Source: Fodinicurvata sediminis DSM 21159
GTDB taxonomy: Bacteria; Pseudomonadota; Alphaproteobacteria; Kiloniellales; DSM-21159
Assembly: GCF_000420625.1 (NCBI RefSeq)
Contig: NZ_ATVH01000013.1
Location: forward strand, 372,001 to 436,000
Direction of reading: 5' to 3'
Length of the DNA: 64,000 bases
Numbering within the stretch: the first letter of the stretch is position 1; each line of letters opens with the position of its first letter. Shown here piece by piece: positions 19,997 to 31,609 of the stretch. The position numbers were made by a program, and so were the translations under genes. The notes below the pieces were generated by a model, which was not told the DNA's origin, ran no database searches, and worked only from the letters and a program-made list of their open reading frames with translations.

Positions 19997-20875
19997 ATGA
20001 GCAGGCAGCGAGCCCGGCCGGATGATGGTACGAGCGGGACCGAGAGCCGTCTGCGCGGCGGCTTGCGTAAACTGGTGGAACATCGCCGGACCCAGCTGTT
20101 CATCACGGGCCTGATCGTGATCAACGCCATTACACTTGGCCTGGAAACCAGCAAGACCGCCATGGCAACCGCAGGGGATTTCCTGGTTGCTGCGGACCGG
20201 GTGATCCTGACGGTTTTCGTCCTGGAAATTCTGGCCAAGATGGTGGCCTACGGCTGGCGTTTCGTGAAGGATCCCTGGAACGTCTTCGATACCCTGGTGG
20301 TGGGGATTGCCCTGGTTCCGGCCACGGGAAGCCTGTCGGTCCTGCGTGCCTTACGCATCCTGCGCGTCATGCGCCTGGTTTCGGTCGTACCTTCCATGCG
20401 TCGTGTGGTGGGGGCGCTGCTGAGCGCGATCCCGGGCATGGGCTCGATCGTCGCCCTATTGGGGCTGGTGTTCTATGTCTTCTCGGTCATGGCAACGAAG
20501 CTTTACGGCGAGACCTTTCCCGAGTGGTTCGGCACCATTGGAGCTTCGTCCTATACGCTGTTCCAGATCATGACCCTGGAAAGCTGGTCCATGGACATCG
20601 TACGTCCGGTTATGGAACGTTACGAACTGGCCTGGCTGTTCTTCGTGCCCTTCATCCTGCTGACCAGCTTCACGGTCTTGAACCTCTTCATCGCGATCAT
20701 CGTGAATGCCATGCAGTCCCAGCATGATACAGACATCGAGGCCGAACGCGAAGCGGCCCATGCCGATGCCGAAGCGATCCTGACTGAAGTGCGCGAAATC
20801 AAGCAGGAAGTCCAGGATTTGCGTCAGGAAAACGAGAGTTCCAGCAAGGCAGACAGCGAGGAACGCAGCGGCTAG
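19997..20875 (+). CDS. Voltage-gated sodium channel, NaChBac/NavAb family
   Basis: This 292-residue single-domain six-TM voltage-gated channel forms homotetramers. The S4 sensor has four arginines at three-residue spacing (Arg117, 120, 123, 126). The pore carries the selectivity filter T-L-E-S-W-S-M at 193-199, the filter of characterised bacterial Nav channels, with Glu195 as the high-field-strength site. S6 (L-F-I-A-I-I-V-N-A-M) leads into a C-terminal acidic neck and coiled coil (V-R-E-I-K-Q-E-V-Q-D-L-R-Q-E-N) typical of the family. A GGAGAGGAG ribosome site precedes the ATG. Sodium selectivity is a strong family inference. Confidence 0.95.
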   Translation: MSRQRARPDDGTSGTESRLRGGLRKLVEHRRTQLFITGLIVINAITLGLETSKTAMATAGDFLVAADRVILTVFVLEILAKMVAYGWRFVKDPWNVFDTLVVGIALVPATGSLSVLRALRILRVMRLVSVVPSMRRVVGALLSAIPGMGSIVALLGLVFYVFSVMATKLYGETFPEWFGTIGASSYTLFQIMTLESWSMDIVRPVMERYELAWLFFVPFILLTSFTVLNLFIAIIVNAMQSQHDTDIEAEREAAHADAEAILTEVREIKQEVQDLRQENESSSKADSEERSG

Positions 20876-20913
20876 GCCTCCTCAGCAGCCAGCCGCTGCG
20901 TTCTGCTAGTTTA

Positions 20914-21090
20914 TCACTTGGGCCCAAACAACAGCCAGAGGATGAAGCCCAGCAGCGGAAGCAGGATCAAGACGACGATCCAGATCACCTTACCGCCCGT
21001 CGAGGCGCCACTCTGCACTGTCTTGACTATGGCATAGATCACAAGGATCAGGAGGAGCAGGCCGAAAATGCCTGTAACTTCGACACCCAT
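20914..21090 (-). CDS. 58-residue membrane protein with PLDc_N-type domain
   Basis: This short gene encodes M-G-V-E-V-T-G-I-F-G-L-L..., two hydrophobic helices (about residues 7-23 and 34-55) linked by a polar turn, ending W-L-L-F-G-P-K. The pattern G-K-V-I-W-I-V-x-x-I-L-L-P-L-L-G-x-I-x-W-L is that of the phospholipase D N-terminal (PLDc_N) membrane hairpin, which often occurs as a stand-alone small protein of unknown role. An AAGGA ribosome site lies eight bases before the ATG. A perfect 19-bp palindrome lies 34 bases upstream. Confidence 0.8.
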   Translation of the reverse strand: MGVEVTGIFGLLLLILVIYAIVKTVQSGASTGGKVIWIVVLILLPLLGFILWLLFGPK

Positions 21091-21123
21091 GAGGTGAGTC
21101 CTTCTTGTTATGAAAGCAGTGCG

Positions 21124-21142
21124 CTATTCGAAGTTCGAATAG
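21124..21142. promoter_or_regulatory. Perfect 19-bp palindrome, candidate operator
   Basis: The arms CTATTCGAA and TTCGAATAG are perfect 9-bp inverted copies around one central G. It sits between the HIT gene stop and the start of the small PLDc_N gene, in the expected promoter zone of the latter. The short loop excludes a normal hairpin terminator, so a dimeric repressor site is the more natural reading. Confidence 0.5.
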
Positions 21143-21150
21143 GCAGGATG

Positions 21151-21531
21151 TTAGCCTTCCGGTACCAGCAGGCGACCCAGGTCGCGACCACCGGTAATAT
21201 GAACGTGAAGGTGTGGGACCTCCTGGCGGGAATCCCGTCCGTGGTTTGCCAGCAAGCGGTAGCCATTCTCGTTGAGGCCGAGCTGTCGTGCCACTTCCCC
21301 GACCGCGCGCATGAAGCCGGCGATCTCGGCATCACTGGCCCGCGCGGTGAAATCCTCGGGTGAAACGTATTCGCCCTTTGGGATCACCAGTACGTGAACC
21401 GGCGCCTGGGGATTAATGTCGTTAAAGGCGAGCGCATGCTCGTTCTCGAAGACCTTGTCGCAGGGAATTTCCCCGCGCAGGATCTTTGCAAAGATGTTCT
21501 CGGGATCGTAGGAAACGGCGGTATCCGTCAC
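21151..21531 (-). CDS. HIT family hydrolase (HinT-like)
   Basis: This 126-residue histidine-triad protein has the active-site motif H-L-H-V-H-I at residues 107-112 (His107, 109, 111); HinT enzymes hydrolyse nucleoside phosphoramidates and acyl-AMP. The N-terminal I-F-A-K-I-L-R-G-E-I-P and D-I-N-P-Q-A-P-V-H segments are family-typical. I choose the GTG at 21531 because an AAGGGGAAG ribosome site precedes it by about seven bases; a longer frame reaches 21612. It follows hisE on the same strand, a standard alphaproteobacterial order. Confidence 0.93.
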   Translation of the reverse strand: MTDTAVSYDPENIFAKILRGEIPCDKVFENEHALAFNDINPQAPVHVLVIPKGEYVSPEDFTARASDAEIAGFMRAVGEVARQLGLNENGYRLLANHGRDSRQEVPHLHVHITGGRDLGRLLVPEG

Positions 21532-21709
21532 GTCAGCTTCCCCTTCGATTCTTGTTTTGGCTGTGGTCCGCTTCGGGTCCTTATCAACCCTTGGGAAGCG
21601 TATCACGCCCAAGCATATGGGGGAATCGACAAGAGAACACCACCCCTGGGCCAGATCTTGAGCGATTGTAAGCTGTGGCTTTTTCCGGACTCGTTTATGT
21701 CATGTGGCC

Positions 21710-22057
21710 TTATTCGGGCTTGCGGATGGCCTTTTCGGTAATACCGGACGTGCCCTTTCGTTTCTCCAGCTTGTCCCAGACCTCTTCGGGAGCGATACCC
21801 TTCTCGGCCCAGAGAACCAGCAGGTGGTAGAGCAGGTCCGCGCTTTCCGATGCCAGAGCCGCGTGATCCTCCTTGAGGGCCGCGATCACGGTTTCCACGG
21901 CTTCCTCGCCCAGCTTCTGAGCGATCTTGTTTTCACCCCTGGCAAAGAGCTTCGCTGTATAGGAGCTCTCGGGATCGGCATTTCGGCGTTCCAGGATGAC
22001 GTCGTAGAGCTCGTCCAGCACATGGGCGTTTTCGGGCGTGCTGTCCTGCGCGCTCAT
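21710..22057 (-). CDS. hisE: Phosphoribosyl-ATP pyrophosphatase
   Basis: This 115-residue MazG-fold enzyme hydrolyses phosphoribosyl-ATP to phosphoribosyl-AMP in step 2 of histidine synthesis. Motifs are S-Y-T-A-K-L-F, the metal-binding K-L-G-E-E-A-V-E-T and E-S-A-D-L-L-Y-H. It stands alone, not fused to hisI. Its start overlaps the hisF stop by four bases, indicating translational coupling. Confidence 0.96.
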   Translation of the reverse strand: MSAQDSTPENAHVLDELYDVILERRNADPESSYTAKLFARGENKIAQKLGEEAVETVIAALKEDHAALASESADLLYHLLVLWAEKGIAPEEVWDKLEKRKGTSGITEKAIRKPE

Positions 22058-22830
22058 GATCCGGCCTCTTCCATCGGACGTACGGGAATGCCGGCCGCGG
22101 CCATGTGGGCCTTGGCTTCGGCAATGCTATGGGTGCCGAAGTGGAAGATCGAGGCTGCCAGAACGGCTGCTGCATGGCCGTCGCGTATGCCTTCGACCAG
22201 ATGGTCCAGGCTGCCCACACCGCCTGAGGCGATGACGGGAACCTCCACGGCGTCGGCCACCGCTCGCGTCAGCTCTAGATTGAAGCCTGCCTTCGTGCCG
22301 TCCCGATCCATGGAAGTCAGCAGGATTTCGCCGGCACCGTAATCCGCCATGCGTTGCGCCCAGGCAACGGCCTCCAACCCTGTCGGCTTGCGTCCGCCGT
22401 GGGTGAAAATCTCGAACTGGCCACTTTCCCCCCGCTTGGCATCCACCGCCACGACGATGCACTGAGTCCCGAACTTCTCGGCCGCTTCGCGCACGAATTC
22501 GGGATTGTGGACGGCGGTGGTGTTAATGGACACCTTGTCGGCTCCGGCCAGAAGCAGCTGGCGAATGTCTTCCAGCGTGCGCACGCCGCCGCCCACCGTC
22601 AGCGGCATGAAGCACTGCTCCGCGGTTGCGCGGACGACATCCAGGATCGTACCGCGATTCTCGTGACTGGCCGTGATATCCAGGAAACAGAGCTCGTCGG
22701 CCCCTGCGGCGTCATAGATCCGCGCCTGCTCCACGGGATCGCCGGCATCGCGCAGGTCGACGAAATTCACGCCCTTGACCACGCGCCCGTCCTTCACGTC
22801 CAGGCAGGGTATGATCCGGACCTTCAGCAT
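22054..22830 (-). CDS. hisF: Imidazole glycerol phosphate synthase cyclase subunit HisF
   Basis: This 258-residue (beta/alpha)8 barrel pairs with HisH to turn PRFAR plus ammonia into imidazole glycerol phosphate and AICAR. The catalytic Asp lies in the N-terminal [16 protein letters not shown] motif and the second in V-V-A-V-D-A-K-R. Phosphate-binding loops (T-V-G-G-G-V-R, I-A-S-G-G-V-G) are intact. It overlaps hisA by one base and hisE by four. Confidence 0.97.
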   Translation of the reverse strand: MLKVRIIPCLDVKDGRVVKGVNFVDLRDAGDPVEQARIYDAAGADELCFLDITASHENRGTILDVVRATAEQCFMPLTVGGGVRTLEDIRQLLLAGADKVSINTTAVHNPEFVREAAEKFGTQCIVVAVDAKRGESGQFEIFTHGGRKPTGLEAVAWAQRMADYGAGEILLTSMDRDGTKAGFNLELTRAVADAVEVPVIASGGVGSLDHLVEGIRDGHAAAVLAASIFHFGTHSIAEAKAHMAAAGIPVRPMEEAGS

Positions 22831-23579
22831 CAGGTACCTGCCCTTTCATTCAGAAGCTTCAGCGCTGCCTCCGGATCCAGTCGCCCGTCATAGAGCGCAC
22901 GACCGCAGACCACGCCGGCAATTTCTGTCTGTCCCGATTGCTGCCCGACATCTGCCAGGGCGGCAATATCGTCCAGTCCTGCCACACCGCCCGAGGCGAT
23001 GATGGGCAGGTTGACCGCCTGTGCCAGTTCGGCTGTCGAGGCGACATTCACCCCCTGCAGGGCGCCGTCCCGATCGATATCGGTATAGATGATGGCACTG
23101 ACACCAGCGTCTTCGAAGCGACGCGCCAGTTCACTGGCCAAGAGGTCCGAGGTCTCGGCCCAGCCCTCCACGGCCACACGGCCGTCGCGGGCGTCGATGC
23201 CCACCGCTATGCGGCCCGGGAAGCGCCGGCAGGCTTCAAGCACCAACTCGGGGTTCTTGACCGCCACGGTCCCCAGGATCACGCGGGCCACACCGGCGGA
23301 CAGCCAGCGTTCGATGGTTTCAAGCGTACGGATTCCGCCCCCAAGCTGGATGGGCAAGTCGATCGAGCTGGCTATGCGCTCCACTGCCTCGGCATTCACC
23401 GGCTTTCCCTCGAAGGCGCCATTCAGGTCCACCAGGTGTAGCCAGGTGAAGCCCGCGGACTGAAAAGCACGCGCCTGGTCAAGGGGGTCCTTGTTGAAGA
23501 CCGTGGCCTTGTCCATGTCGCCGCGCAGCAGGCGTACGGCCTGGCCGTCCTTCAGGTCGATGGCGGGATAGAGGATCAT
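22830..23579 (-). CDS. hisA: ProFAR isomerase HisA
   Basis: This 249-residue barrel isomerises ProFAR to PRFAR. It opens [16 protein letters not shown] with the catalytic Asp, has the phosphate loops Q-L-G-G-G-I-R and A-S-G-G-V-A, and the second catalytic Asp in Y-T-D-I-D-R-D-G. It is directly coupled to hisF downstream and lies 19 bases after the GNAT gene. Confidence 0.97.
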   Translation of the reverse strand: MILYPAIDLKDGQAVRLLRGDMDKATVFNKDPLDQARAFQSAGFTWLHLVDLNGAFEGKPVNAEAVERIASSIDLPIQLGGGIRTLETIERWLSAGVARVILGTVAVKNPELVLEACRRFPGRIAVGIDARDGRVAVEGWAETSDLLASELARRFEDAGVSAIIYTDIDRDGALQGVNVASTAELAQAVNLPIIASGGVAGLDDIAALADVGQQSGQTEIAGVVCGRALYDGRLDPEAALKLLNERAGT

Positions 23580-23598
23580 GCTGAGTCCGATCTCATTC

Positions 23599-24168
23599 TC
23601 AGTCCTGTAGGGTCAGGTCCTTGTAGTAATAATGCCCCTCAAGCCAGCGGCTGTCGGCATAGGCGTAATAGGGGTGTGTGCCCCAGCGTACGAAGCCCAG
23701 CTGTTCATAGACCTGGATTGCACGGGTCTGGGTTGCGCGGACATCCAGGTTCAGCACCTCGAAGCCTGCCTTGCGTGCGGCAGATTCGGCCCGGCCTACC
23801 AATTTCGGTGCAAGGCTGTGACCGCGCGCCCAGGGGGCTATGAAGAAGGTGGTCAGGCTGCCACAGGCGGCGCCGGCTTCATTGTTCTTGGGCGGCCGAA
23901 GCAATTGCGCCGAACCGGCGATCACGCCGTCCAGGCGGGCCACGAAGACCTCACGTTCGGGAATCAGTAGCACCCCTTTCCAGTAGGCTTCCATCACCTC
24001 GCGCGGTGGTGGTGTCAGCCAGCCGAAGCCGCCCCCATCGACAATCGCGGCCTCCGCCGCGTCACAGAGATCGTGCAGGTCGGATCCGGCAAACTCGGTC
24101 AGACCTTCCACGCGGGTTTCTGGAGTCTTGCCCGGATTGATGGAGGAGTTGTTGTTCACGGTGTCCAC
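23599..24168 (-). CDS. GNAT family N-acetyltransferase embedded in the his operon
   Basis: This 189-residue protein has the GNAT fold: [13 protein letters not shown] strands, the acyl-CoA loop region [15 protein letters not shown] (replacing the usual Q-x-x-G-x-G/A) and the [11 protein letters not shown] motif. The substrate is unknown. It begins inside the end of hisH (13-base overlap) and ends 19 bases before hisA, so it must be cotranscribed with the histidine genes. A role in histidine metabolism is possible but not shown. Confidence 0.87.
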   Translation of the reverse strand: MDTVNNNSSINPGKTPETRVEGLTEFAGSDLHDLCDAAEAAIVDGGGFGWLTPPPREVMEAYWKGVLLIPEREVFVARLDGVIAGSAQLLRPPKNNEAGAACGSLTTFFIAPWARGHSLAPKLVGRAESAARKAGFEVLNLDVRATQTRAIQVYEQLGFVRWGTHPYYAYADSRWLEGHYYYKDLTLQD

Positions 24169-24800
24169 CTCAGGAAATTAGCTAGCAGGCGCAGGCCGGC
24201 GGCCTGGCTCTTCTCGGGGTGAAACTGGGTTCCAATCAGGTTGTCTCGCCCCACCACGGATGTGACGGGTGCGCCATAATCGGTCCAGGCCAGGACCTGA
24301 CCCGGATCCTCGGCGCGCAGGCTGTAGCTGTGCACGAAATAGGCGTGAACCCCCTGGTCCAGGCCTTCCAGGACCGGGTGGCGCGCGCCCGGCCTGAAGT
24401 TCAGGTCGTTCCAGCCCATATGGGGAATCTTGTAGCCGGCGGGCGCTTCGATCCGCTTCACTTCGCCACCGATCCAGCCCAGACCCGAATAGGTGCCATG
24501 TTCGACTCCACGGTCGGCCATCAGTTGCATGCCGACACAGATACCCAGGAAAGGCTTGCCCTTCTGACGGACTTCCATGTCGAGTGCGTCCATCATGTCG
24601 GGCACCGTGGCCAGGCCCTGCCGGCAGTCGCCAAAGGCCCCGACGCCGGGCAGGACGATACGCTCGGCATTGGCCAAGTCTTCGGCACGGTCGCTGACCT
24701 TGATGGCGGTATCAAGGCCGCCCTGTGCGGCTGCACGTTCCAGCGCCTTGGCGGCCGAGCGCAGATTGCCCGAACCGTAGTCAATGATTACACAGGTCAT
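24156..24800 (-). CDS. hisH: Imidazole glycerol phosphate synthase glutaminase subunit HisH
   Basis: This 214-residue class I glutamine amidotransferase supplies ammonia to HisF. The nucleophile is in [12 protein letters not shown] and the His/Glu of the triad in G-T-Q-F-H-P-E-K-S. The [12 protein letters not shown] block and oxyanion-strand [10 protein letters not shown] are conserved. It lies 17 bases downstream of hisB. Confidence 0.97.
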   Translation of the reverse strand: MTCVIIDYGSGNLRSAAKALERAAAQGGLDTAIKVSDRAEDLANAERIVLPGVGAFGDCRQGLATVPDMMDALDMEVRQKGKPFLGICVGMQLMADRGVEHGTYSGLGWIGGEVKRIEAPAGYKIPHMGWNDLNFRPGARHPVLEGLDQGVHAYFVHSYSLRAEDPGQVLAWTDYGAPVTSVVGRDNLIGTQFHPEKSQAAGLRLLANFLRWTP

Positions 24801-24817
24801 TCGGCGGTTATCCGAAA

Positions 24818-25405
24818 CTAGAGACTGCCCTTCGTCGAGGGAATGTCCTCGGCCTTGCGCGGGTCGATCTCGATGGCCTCACGCAAGGCGCGTGCGAGTG
24901 CCTTGAAGCAGGACTCGATCATGTGATGATTGTTGGTGCCATACAGCGTTTCCACGTGCAGCGTCAATCCGGCTTTTTGGGCAAAGGCCTGGAACCATTC
25001 CTTGAAGAGTTCCGTGTCCATCTCGCCAAGCTTGTCGCGGGTGAAATCCACCTTCCAGATCAGGTAGGGCCTATTGGAAATGTCCAGAGCCGCGCGGCTG
25101 AGCGTCTCATCCATGGGAATCAGGGCCGAGCCATAGCGGCGAATGCCCCGGCGCTCGCCCAGAGCCTGGGCAACGGCTTCACCCAGGGCCAGGCCACTGT
25201 CCTCGGTGGTGTGGTGGAAATCGATGTGCAGGTCGCCTTCGGCGCGCAGCGTGATATCGATCAGGCTGTGGCGTGACAGCTGTTCCAGCATGTGATCCAG
25301 GAAACCGACACCCGTGGCGATGTCATAACTTCCGTTGCCGTCCAGGTTGACGCTGGCGGAGATTCGGGTCTCCTTGGTGTTTCTCTCGATTTGGCCCGTG
25401 CGCAT
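24818..25405 (-). CDS. hisB: Imidazoleglycerol-phosphate dehydratase
   Basis: This 195-residue monofunctional HisB dehydrates imidazole glycerol phosphate. Metal-binding motifs are the D-F-H-H-T-x-E-D and the N-N-H-H-x-x-E-x-x-F pattern; [12 protein letters not shown] is also present. There is no N-terminal phosphatase domain. I choose the Met at 25405, preceded by GGGAAGCAGG; the frame continues upstream to 25582 into the hslV promoter, without conserved sequence. It is the first gene of this his operon. Confidence 0.97.
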   Translation of the reverse strand: MRTGQIERNTKETRISASVNLDGNGSYDIATGVGFLDHMLEQLSRHSLIDITLRAEGDLHIDFHHTTEDSGLALGEAVAQALGERRGIRRYGSALIPMDETLSRAALDISNRPYLIWKVDFTRDKLGEMDTELFKEWFQAFAQKAGLTLHVETLYGTNNHHMIESCFKALARALREAIEIDPRKAEDIPSTKGSL

Positions 25406-25548
25406 GGCCTGCTTCCCGCTTTCCAGTATGAGCGGTTCGATGATGAACCGGCGCGGTTTTACCAAGCCGTGGCCGGAAAAGCCACCTCCGCGAAAAAGCG
25501 TGACTTGATATCTTGATCCGTCGGCCCTCTGCTGCCATTTGAGGGGCC

Positions 25549-26112
25549 ATGTCGAGTGAAGCAGAACAGAACGGTCCCGCATCCTGGCGGGGCACCACCA
25601 TCCTTTCCGTACGCAAGGGCGACAAGGCTGTCATCGCTGGTGATGGCCAGGTCAGCTTCGGCAACACGGTCATGAAGTCCAACGCACGCAAGGTTCGACG
25701 CCTGGGACGCGACGGCGATGTCATCGTCGGCTTCGCCGGCGCCACGGCCGATGCCTTCACGCTGTTCGAGCGCCTGGAGGCCAAGCTGGAAAACCATCCG
25801 GGACAGTTGATGCGGGCGTCGGTGGAACTGGCCAAGGACTGGCGCACCGACCGCTACCTGCGCCGCCTGGAGGCCATGATGGCCGTGGCCGACACCTCGA
25901 CTTCGCTGGTGCTGACCGGCAACGGAGATGTTCTCGAGCCGGAAGACGGCCTGATCGGCATCGGATCGGGTGGGGCCTATGCGCTGTCCGCCGCCCGTGC
26001 CCTGGTGGACATCGACGGCCTGGAGGCCGAGGAGATCGCCCGAAAATCCATGTCCATAGCTGCTGGGATTTGCATCTACACCAATGACAACATCATTGTC
26101 GAAAGTATCTGA
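25549..26112 (+). CDS. hslV: HslV (ClpQ) protease subunit
   Basis: This 187-residue peptidase subunit of the two-component ATP-dependent HslVU protease has the proteasome beta fold. Autoprocessing should expose Thr16 in R-G-T-T-I as the nucleophile; G-D-G-Q-V-S-F-G and K-x-x-x-R-K-V-R follow as in the family. A GAGGGG ribosome site precedes the ATG. It is divergent from hisB and overlaps hslU by 29 bases. Confidence 0.97.
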   Translation: MSSEAEQNGPASWRGTTILSVRKGDKAVIAGDGQVSFGNTVMKSNARKVRRLGRDGDVIVGFAGATADAFTLFERLEAKLENHPGQLMRASVELAKDWRTDRYLRRLEAMMAVADTSTSLVLTGNGDVLEPEDGLIGIGSGGAYALSAARALVDIDGLEAEEIARKSMSIAAGICIYTNDNIIVESI

Positions 26113-27478
26113 CGTGCAGGAAGAAACCGCCTACCATCCCGAAGCACAGGCGCCCGAGACCAGCGCCAATGCATTCAGCCCGCGCGAGATCGTCTCGGAG
26201 CTGGACCGCTACATCGTCGGCCAGCGCGAGGCCAAGCGGGCCGTGGCCGTGGCCCTGCGCAATCGCTGGCGTCGGCAGCAGCTGCCCGAGGACCTGCGCG
26301 ACGAGGTGCTGCCCAAGAACATCCTGATGATCGGTCCGACCGGCGTCGGCAAGACCGAGATCGCACGCCGGTTGGCCAAGCTGGCCCAGGCGCCCTTCCT
26401 GAAGGTCGAGGCCACCAAATTCACCGAGGTCGGCTATGTGGGCCGTGACGTGGAATCCATTATCCGCGATCTGCTCGAGGCCTCGCTGAACATCACACGT
26501 GAGCGCATGCGCCGCGAGGTCCATGCCCGGGCCGAACTGAATGCCGAGAGCCGCCTGGTCGAGGCCCTTGTTGGCGAAAAGGCCGGCGAAGAAACCAAGG
26601 ACAAGTTCCGCCGTATGCTGCGCAATGGCCAGCTGGACGAGAAGGAAGTCGATCTGGAGGTCCAGGACAGCGGCGGCATGCAGATGCCGACAATGGACAT
26701 TCCCGGCATGCCGGGCGGCCAGATGGGCATGATCAACCTGAACGACATGTTCGGGAAGGCCTTTGGCGGGCGCACCAAGTCGCGCCGCATGACAGTGGCC
26801 GATTCCTATGACGTCCTGATCGCAGAGGAAAGCGACAAGCTGCTGGACGAGGAAAAGGTGACTGCCGAAGCAATCCGCAATGTGGAACAGAACGGCATCG
26901 TCTTCCTGGACGAGATCGACAAAATCACGGCGCGGTCCAGCCAGCAGGGCGGTGGCGACGTCAGCCGCGAGGGCGTGCAGCGCGACCTGCTGCCGTTGAT
27001 CGAGGGCACGACGGTCACCACGAAGCACGGGCAGGTCAACACCGACTTCATCCTTTTCGTGGCCTCGGGTGCCTTCCATGTGGCGAAACCCTCGGATATG
27101 CTGCCCGAACTCCAGGGCCGCCTGCCGATCCGCGTGGAGCTGGAGGCGCTGACCCGCGACGACTTCAAGCGTATCCTGACGGAACCGGAAAACAGCCTGA
27201 TCCGTCAGTACAAGGCCTTGATGGATACCGAGGGCGTGGATCTGGTTTTCTCGGACGAGGCCATCGACGCGCTGGCCGACCTGGCCGCCGAAATCAATTC
27301 CTCGGTGGAGAACATCGGCGCACGGCGTCTGCACACCGTGATGGAGAAGCTGCTGGAGGAAATCTCCTTCACGGCCAGCGACCGCAGCGGCGAGCACATC
27401 GAGATCACCGCCGAGATGGTTCACAACCATGTGGCCGAGCTGGCGCGCAATTCCGACCTGACCAAGTTCATCCTGTAA
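26084..27478 (+). CDS. hslU: HslU (ClpY) ATPase subunit
   Basis: This 464-residue AAA+ unfoldase feeds substrates to HslV. Features include [16 protein letters not shown] at the N-terminus, Walker [10 protein letters not shown], the I domain (including the Met/Gly-rich stretch G-G-M-Q-M-P), Walker B F-L-D-E-I-D-K and the C-terminal L-T-K-F-I-L tail that activates HslV. The ATG at 26084 lies inside hslV; a GTG at 26114 just after the hslV stop is an alternative that would remove ten residues. Confidence 0.97.
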   Translation: MTTSLSKVSDVQEETAYHPEAQAPETSANAFSPREIVSELDRYIVGQREAKRAVAVALRNRWRRQQLPEDLRDEVLPKNILMIGPTGVGKTEIARRLAKLAQAPFLKVEATKFTEVGYVGRDVESIIRDLLEASLNITRERMRREVHARAELNAESRLVEALVGEKAGEETKDKFRRMLRNGQLDEKEVDLEVQDSGGMQMPTMDIPGMPGGQMGMINLNDMFGKAFGGRTKSRRMTVADSYDVLIAEESDKLLDEEKVTAEAIRNVEQNGIVFLDEIDKITARSSQQGGGDVSREGVQRDLLPLIEGTTVTTKHGQVNTDFILFVASGAFHVAKPSDMLPELQGRLPIRVELEALTRDDFKRILTEPENSLIRQYKALMDTEGVDLVFSDEAIDALADLAAEINSSVENIGARRLHTVMEKLLEEISFTASDRSGEHIEITAEMVHNHVAELARNSDLTKFIL

Positions 27479-27511
27479 CGCTTCCTTGCGATAATTCGGT
27501 TCGCATGGGGC

Positions 27512-27540
27512 TTGGCTGAACAGGTCGTGATGCGTATATA
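27512..27540 (+). promoter_or_regulatory. Candidate sigma70-type promoter of acnA
   Basis: TTGGCT (27512-27517) and TATATA (27535-27540) are separated by 17 bases, each 4/6 to consensus. Transcription from here would give a leader of roughly 185 bases before the acnA start, long enough to hold the hairpin at 27663-27712. Confidence 0.45.
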
Positions 27541-27662
27541 AGGCGCATAAATCACACAGAGCGTCTACCCGCAGACATGGTCGCTACCGGTTGCGGAGCG
27601 CTGCGCGGCTCTAGGCAGGTTCGTTCGGATCTGCCCTGGAGAGCCGGCGCGAGCGACCCACT

Positions 27663-27712
27663 GACACCGGATCGAGGCGACGGGCCCCTCCTGCAGCTCC
27701 CGATCCGGCGTC
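27663..27712 (+). promoter_or_regulatory. Hairpin in the acnA leader
   Basis: GACxCCGGATCG (27663-27674) pairs with CGATCCGGxGTC (27701-27712), 11 of 12 positions complementary. A GC-rich 26-base loop contains GGGCCC. It ends 8 bases before the AAGGAGAGA ribosome site of acnA, so it could affect translation or transcript stability. No match to a known riboswitch was recognised. Confidence 0.45.
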
Positions 27713-27732
27713 AAGAACGAAGGAGAGATTTC

Positions 27733-30420
<2,688 letters not shown>

Positions 30421-30447
30421 TACGGCCGTGAAATAAGCCTGAGAACA

Positions 30448-30481
30448 GGGGCGGATGCGGTGAAGGCATCCGCCCCTTTTT
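30448..30481 (+). terminator. Rho-independent terminator of acnA
   Basis: A perfect 11-bp stem (GGGGCGGATGC / GCATCCGCCCC) with a 7-base loop is followed immediately by TTTTT, 28 bases after the acnA stop. Confidence 0.92.
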
Positions 30482-30529
30482 CATGGATCTGCTCCTGCCG
30501 GTGCTTCCCGTTAAGTTTATCTGTCGCGA

Positions 30530-30558
30530 TTGCCATCACTCTGTGGGATAAGGATAAA
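30530..30558 (+). promoter_or_regulatory. Candidate promoter of the exported-protein cluster
   Basis: TTGCCA (30530-30535, 5/6) and GATAAA (30553-30558, 4/6) are 17 bases apart, about 44 bases before the first ATG of the cluster. Between them and the ATG, GGCATTAG occurs twice (near 30561 and 30591). Confidence 0.4.
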
Positions 30559-30602
30559 AAGGCATTAGTGTCAGGGGCACATAATCAGGGGGCATTAGCC
30601 AC

Positions 30603-31589
30603 ATGAGACAGAGTTCGGCGCATGTCATCATCCGACATGTGAAAGCAGCGTCGCGTTGGCATCCACATATTGTTACGCTTTTGATCGCGATTTTCCTTCT
30701 CGGGCAGACTGCTGATGTCCGGGCGGAAGATTACAAGGATGCGGTCGATGGCATGGCCGACCTCTTGGCCCACGAGGAGGTTGATGATCCCCGAATCAAG
30801 GAGCGGCGATGGCGCGCGCTTGAGGCAAGGGCAAGCGGACGTGATCGGGGATCGGCCATGTACATTACGCCCAACCATTCGCGCTTCGATATGATGACGG
30901 TCAACCTCAGATCCATGGTCAGTTACAGTCTGCCGTCCAAATGGCTGGATATTAGGGATGGTGGCGACAGGATCCTGAAGCGGATTGCGGACTGGGGTGA
31001 TGCGGTTGCTGGAGAATACGAGACCGATCCGGACGGTCCGTTCTTACCGCCCTTTCCGCCGGCACTGGCGGATGCCATGGAGAAATGTGCTGAACTGGGA
31101 TACGTCAAGCGATCGGAGGATGGCAGAAAACAGCGCGCCTTGTGCTTGTACGGGCAGTCCGTCGGGAAGGCCCGCCTGCAATTCAGTTCCTTAGTGCACA
31201 AAACGGTACTTGAGAGGCGTGAGTTCTATCTTGCCCGCTTTGAAGGACTCAGACTCGAAGATCAGGCAAGTGAGGATACAACCGAACTTGCGACCCTGTC
31301 GCCAGAACAGGCCTGTACCAAGACAGATGGTTTTGCCGTTTGCGCGAGCTGCCACAAGTCCTTCTCGCAGATTGCCGGCGGCAAGTCGGGCCGTGCCATG
31401 CCATGTGATCGCGATGATCAGATCATCGCCCTGGATGTCACGGTTTCCTATAGCAAGTTTGCCTTTAATCTTTCCCGGATGCAGGACCCGCGCATTTCCC
31501 TGATATTCCGCAAGGACAACGGTGAAAAATATACGCTCTGGTATCGGGTTGACGGCCTCATGGACGCACTCCTCGCGGCAAGAAATTAA
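30603..31589 (+). CDS. Exported protein of unknown function with CxxCH motif
   Basis: This is a 328-residue protein with an N-terminal signal (hydrophobic core about 23-34, likely cleavage after A-D-V-R-A). The mature part is helical and mixed in composition. It has six or so cysteines, Cys162, Cys181, Cys238, Cys247, Cys250 and Cys268, with Cys247-A-S-Cys250-His251 forming a CxxCH motif as used for covalent heme c attachment. There is no other recognisable cytochrome c feature, so the cysteines might instead bind metal or form disulfides. I do not recognise the family. It heads a same-strand cluster with four paralogous exported proteins, 20 bases from the next gene. Confidence 0.75.
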   Translation: MRQSSAHVIIRHVKAASRWHPHIVTLLIAIFLLGQTADVRAEDYKDAVDGMADLLAHEEVDDPRIKERRWRALEARASGRDRGSAMYITPNHSRFDMMTVNLRSMVSYSLPSKWLDIRDGGDRILKRIADWGDAVAGEYETDPDGPFLPPFPPALADAMEKCAELGYVKRSEDGRKQRALCLYGQSVGKARLQFSSLVHKTVLERREFYLARFEGLRLEDQASEDTTELATLSPEQACTKTDGFAVCASCHKSFSQIAGGKSGRAMPCDRDDQIIALDVTVSYSKFAFNLSRMQDPRISLIFRKDNGEKYTLWYRVDGLMDALLAARN

Positions 31590-31609
31590 GCCTATCTCAA
31601 GGAGTAATG

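Noticed and set aside
25504-25540. Sigma32-like promoter before hslV (CTTGAT and CCATTT, 17 apart)
   Set aside because: Attractive for a heat-shock gene, but the transcript would begin almost at the ATG and lose the GAGGGG ribosome site; too weak to call.
26093-27430. 445-codon open frame antisense to hslU
   Set aside because: Shadow of hslU; no motif or start signal.
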